Shown piece by piece: positions 14,414-14,415 of a stretch of DNA of 14,415 bases. Origin of the DNA: Caldilineaceae bacterium (GTDB lineage: Bacteria; Chloroflexota; Anaerolineae; Caldilineales; Caldilineaceae); contig JACKBC010000076.1 in the NCBI GenBank assembly GCA_020634755.1, forward strand, positions 1 through 14,415, read 5' to 3'. A program made the position numbers and the translations under genes. The notes below the pieces were generated by a model, which worked only from the letters and a program-made list of their open reading frames with translations, was not told the DNA's origin and did no database searches. Every line of letters starts with the position of its first letter. Within the stretch, counting starts at the first letter, position 1.

Positions 14414-14415
14414 AA

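Overview
The window reads like chromosomal DNA of a Chloroflexota bacterium, probably Anaerolineae/Caldilineae-like. The evidence is a MalT-type LuxR regulator with an N-terminal ATPase, a DUF4386 membrane protein, a very large secreted multi-module protein ending in the residues VYLPLIRK (an ending I associate with Chloroflexi extracellular proteins), and several small families I associate with that phylum. No rRNA, tRNA, CRISPR array or intact mobile element is visible. All supported genes lie on the minus strand, so transcription runs from high to low coordinates.

From right to left: (i) 14174-14415 holds the C-terminal end of a protein that enters from beyond the window, followed by a probable terminator near 14040. 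(ii) 13549-14173 is a 625-bp gene-poor stretch with several repeats: a perfect nested palindrome (13858-13890), a 10-bp inverted repeat (13678/13740), a 13-bp direct repeat with 21-bp period (13792/13813) and a tandem 11-bp motif (13636-13657). (iii) 13081-13548 encodes a small membrane protein whose reading frame continues, coding-like, past its TGA stop. (iv) 12647-13080 carries a second copy of the tandem 11-bp motif and is followed by a 1579-residue secreted protein (7907-12646) with a DNRLRE domain, two GEVED-like modules, DUF11/CARDB-like and carboxypeptidase-regulatory-like domains and a C-terminal cupredoxin fold that has lost its copper ligands. A clear rho-independent terminator follows at 7843-7880. 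(v) 6507-7840 is less GC-rich and looks foreign or decayed: a possible gene remnant, a near-consensus sigma-70 promoter and an unrecognised gene (6848-7597). (vi) 5508-6506 is a GC-rich aminoglycoside-phosphotransferase-family gene with overlapping dyads upstream. (vii) 4240-5250 is a polytopic membrane protein of unknown role. (viii) 1490-4159 is the LuxR/MalT-like regulator, with its own -10 box upstream and a strong terminator downstream. (ix) 88-1118 is a probable two-gene operon: a 79-aa conserved hypothetical protein and DUF4386. An array of eight 12-bp units (1239-1333) lies immediately upstream of it.

The most interesting reading is regulatory. The 12-bp array sits between the terminator of a MalT-like activator gene and the next operon, where it would cover the -35 region of a promoter with only a recognisable -10. 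Elsewhere in the window a loosely similar tandem 11-bp motif sits upstream of two other genes. These could be operators for oligomerising LuxR/MalT-type activators. This is inference from position and spacing and has not been tested.
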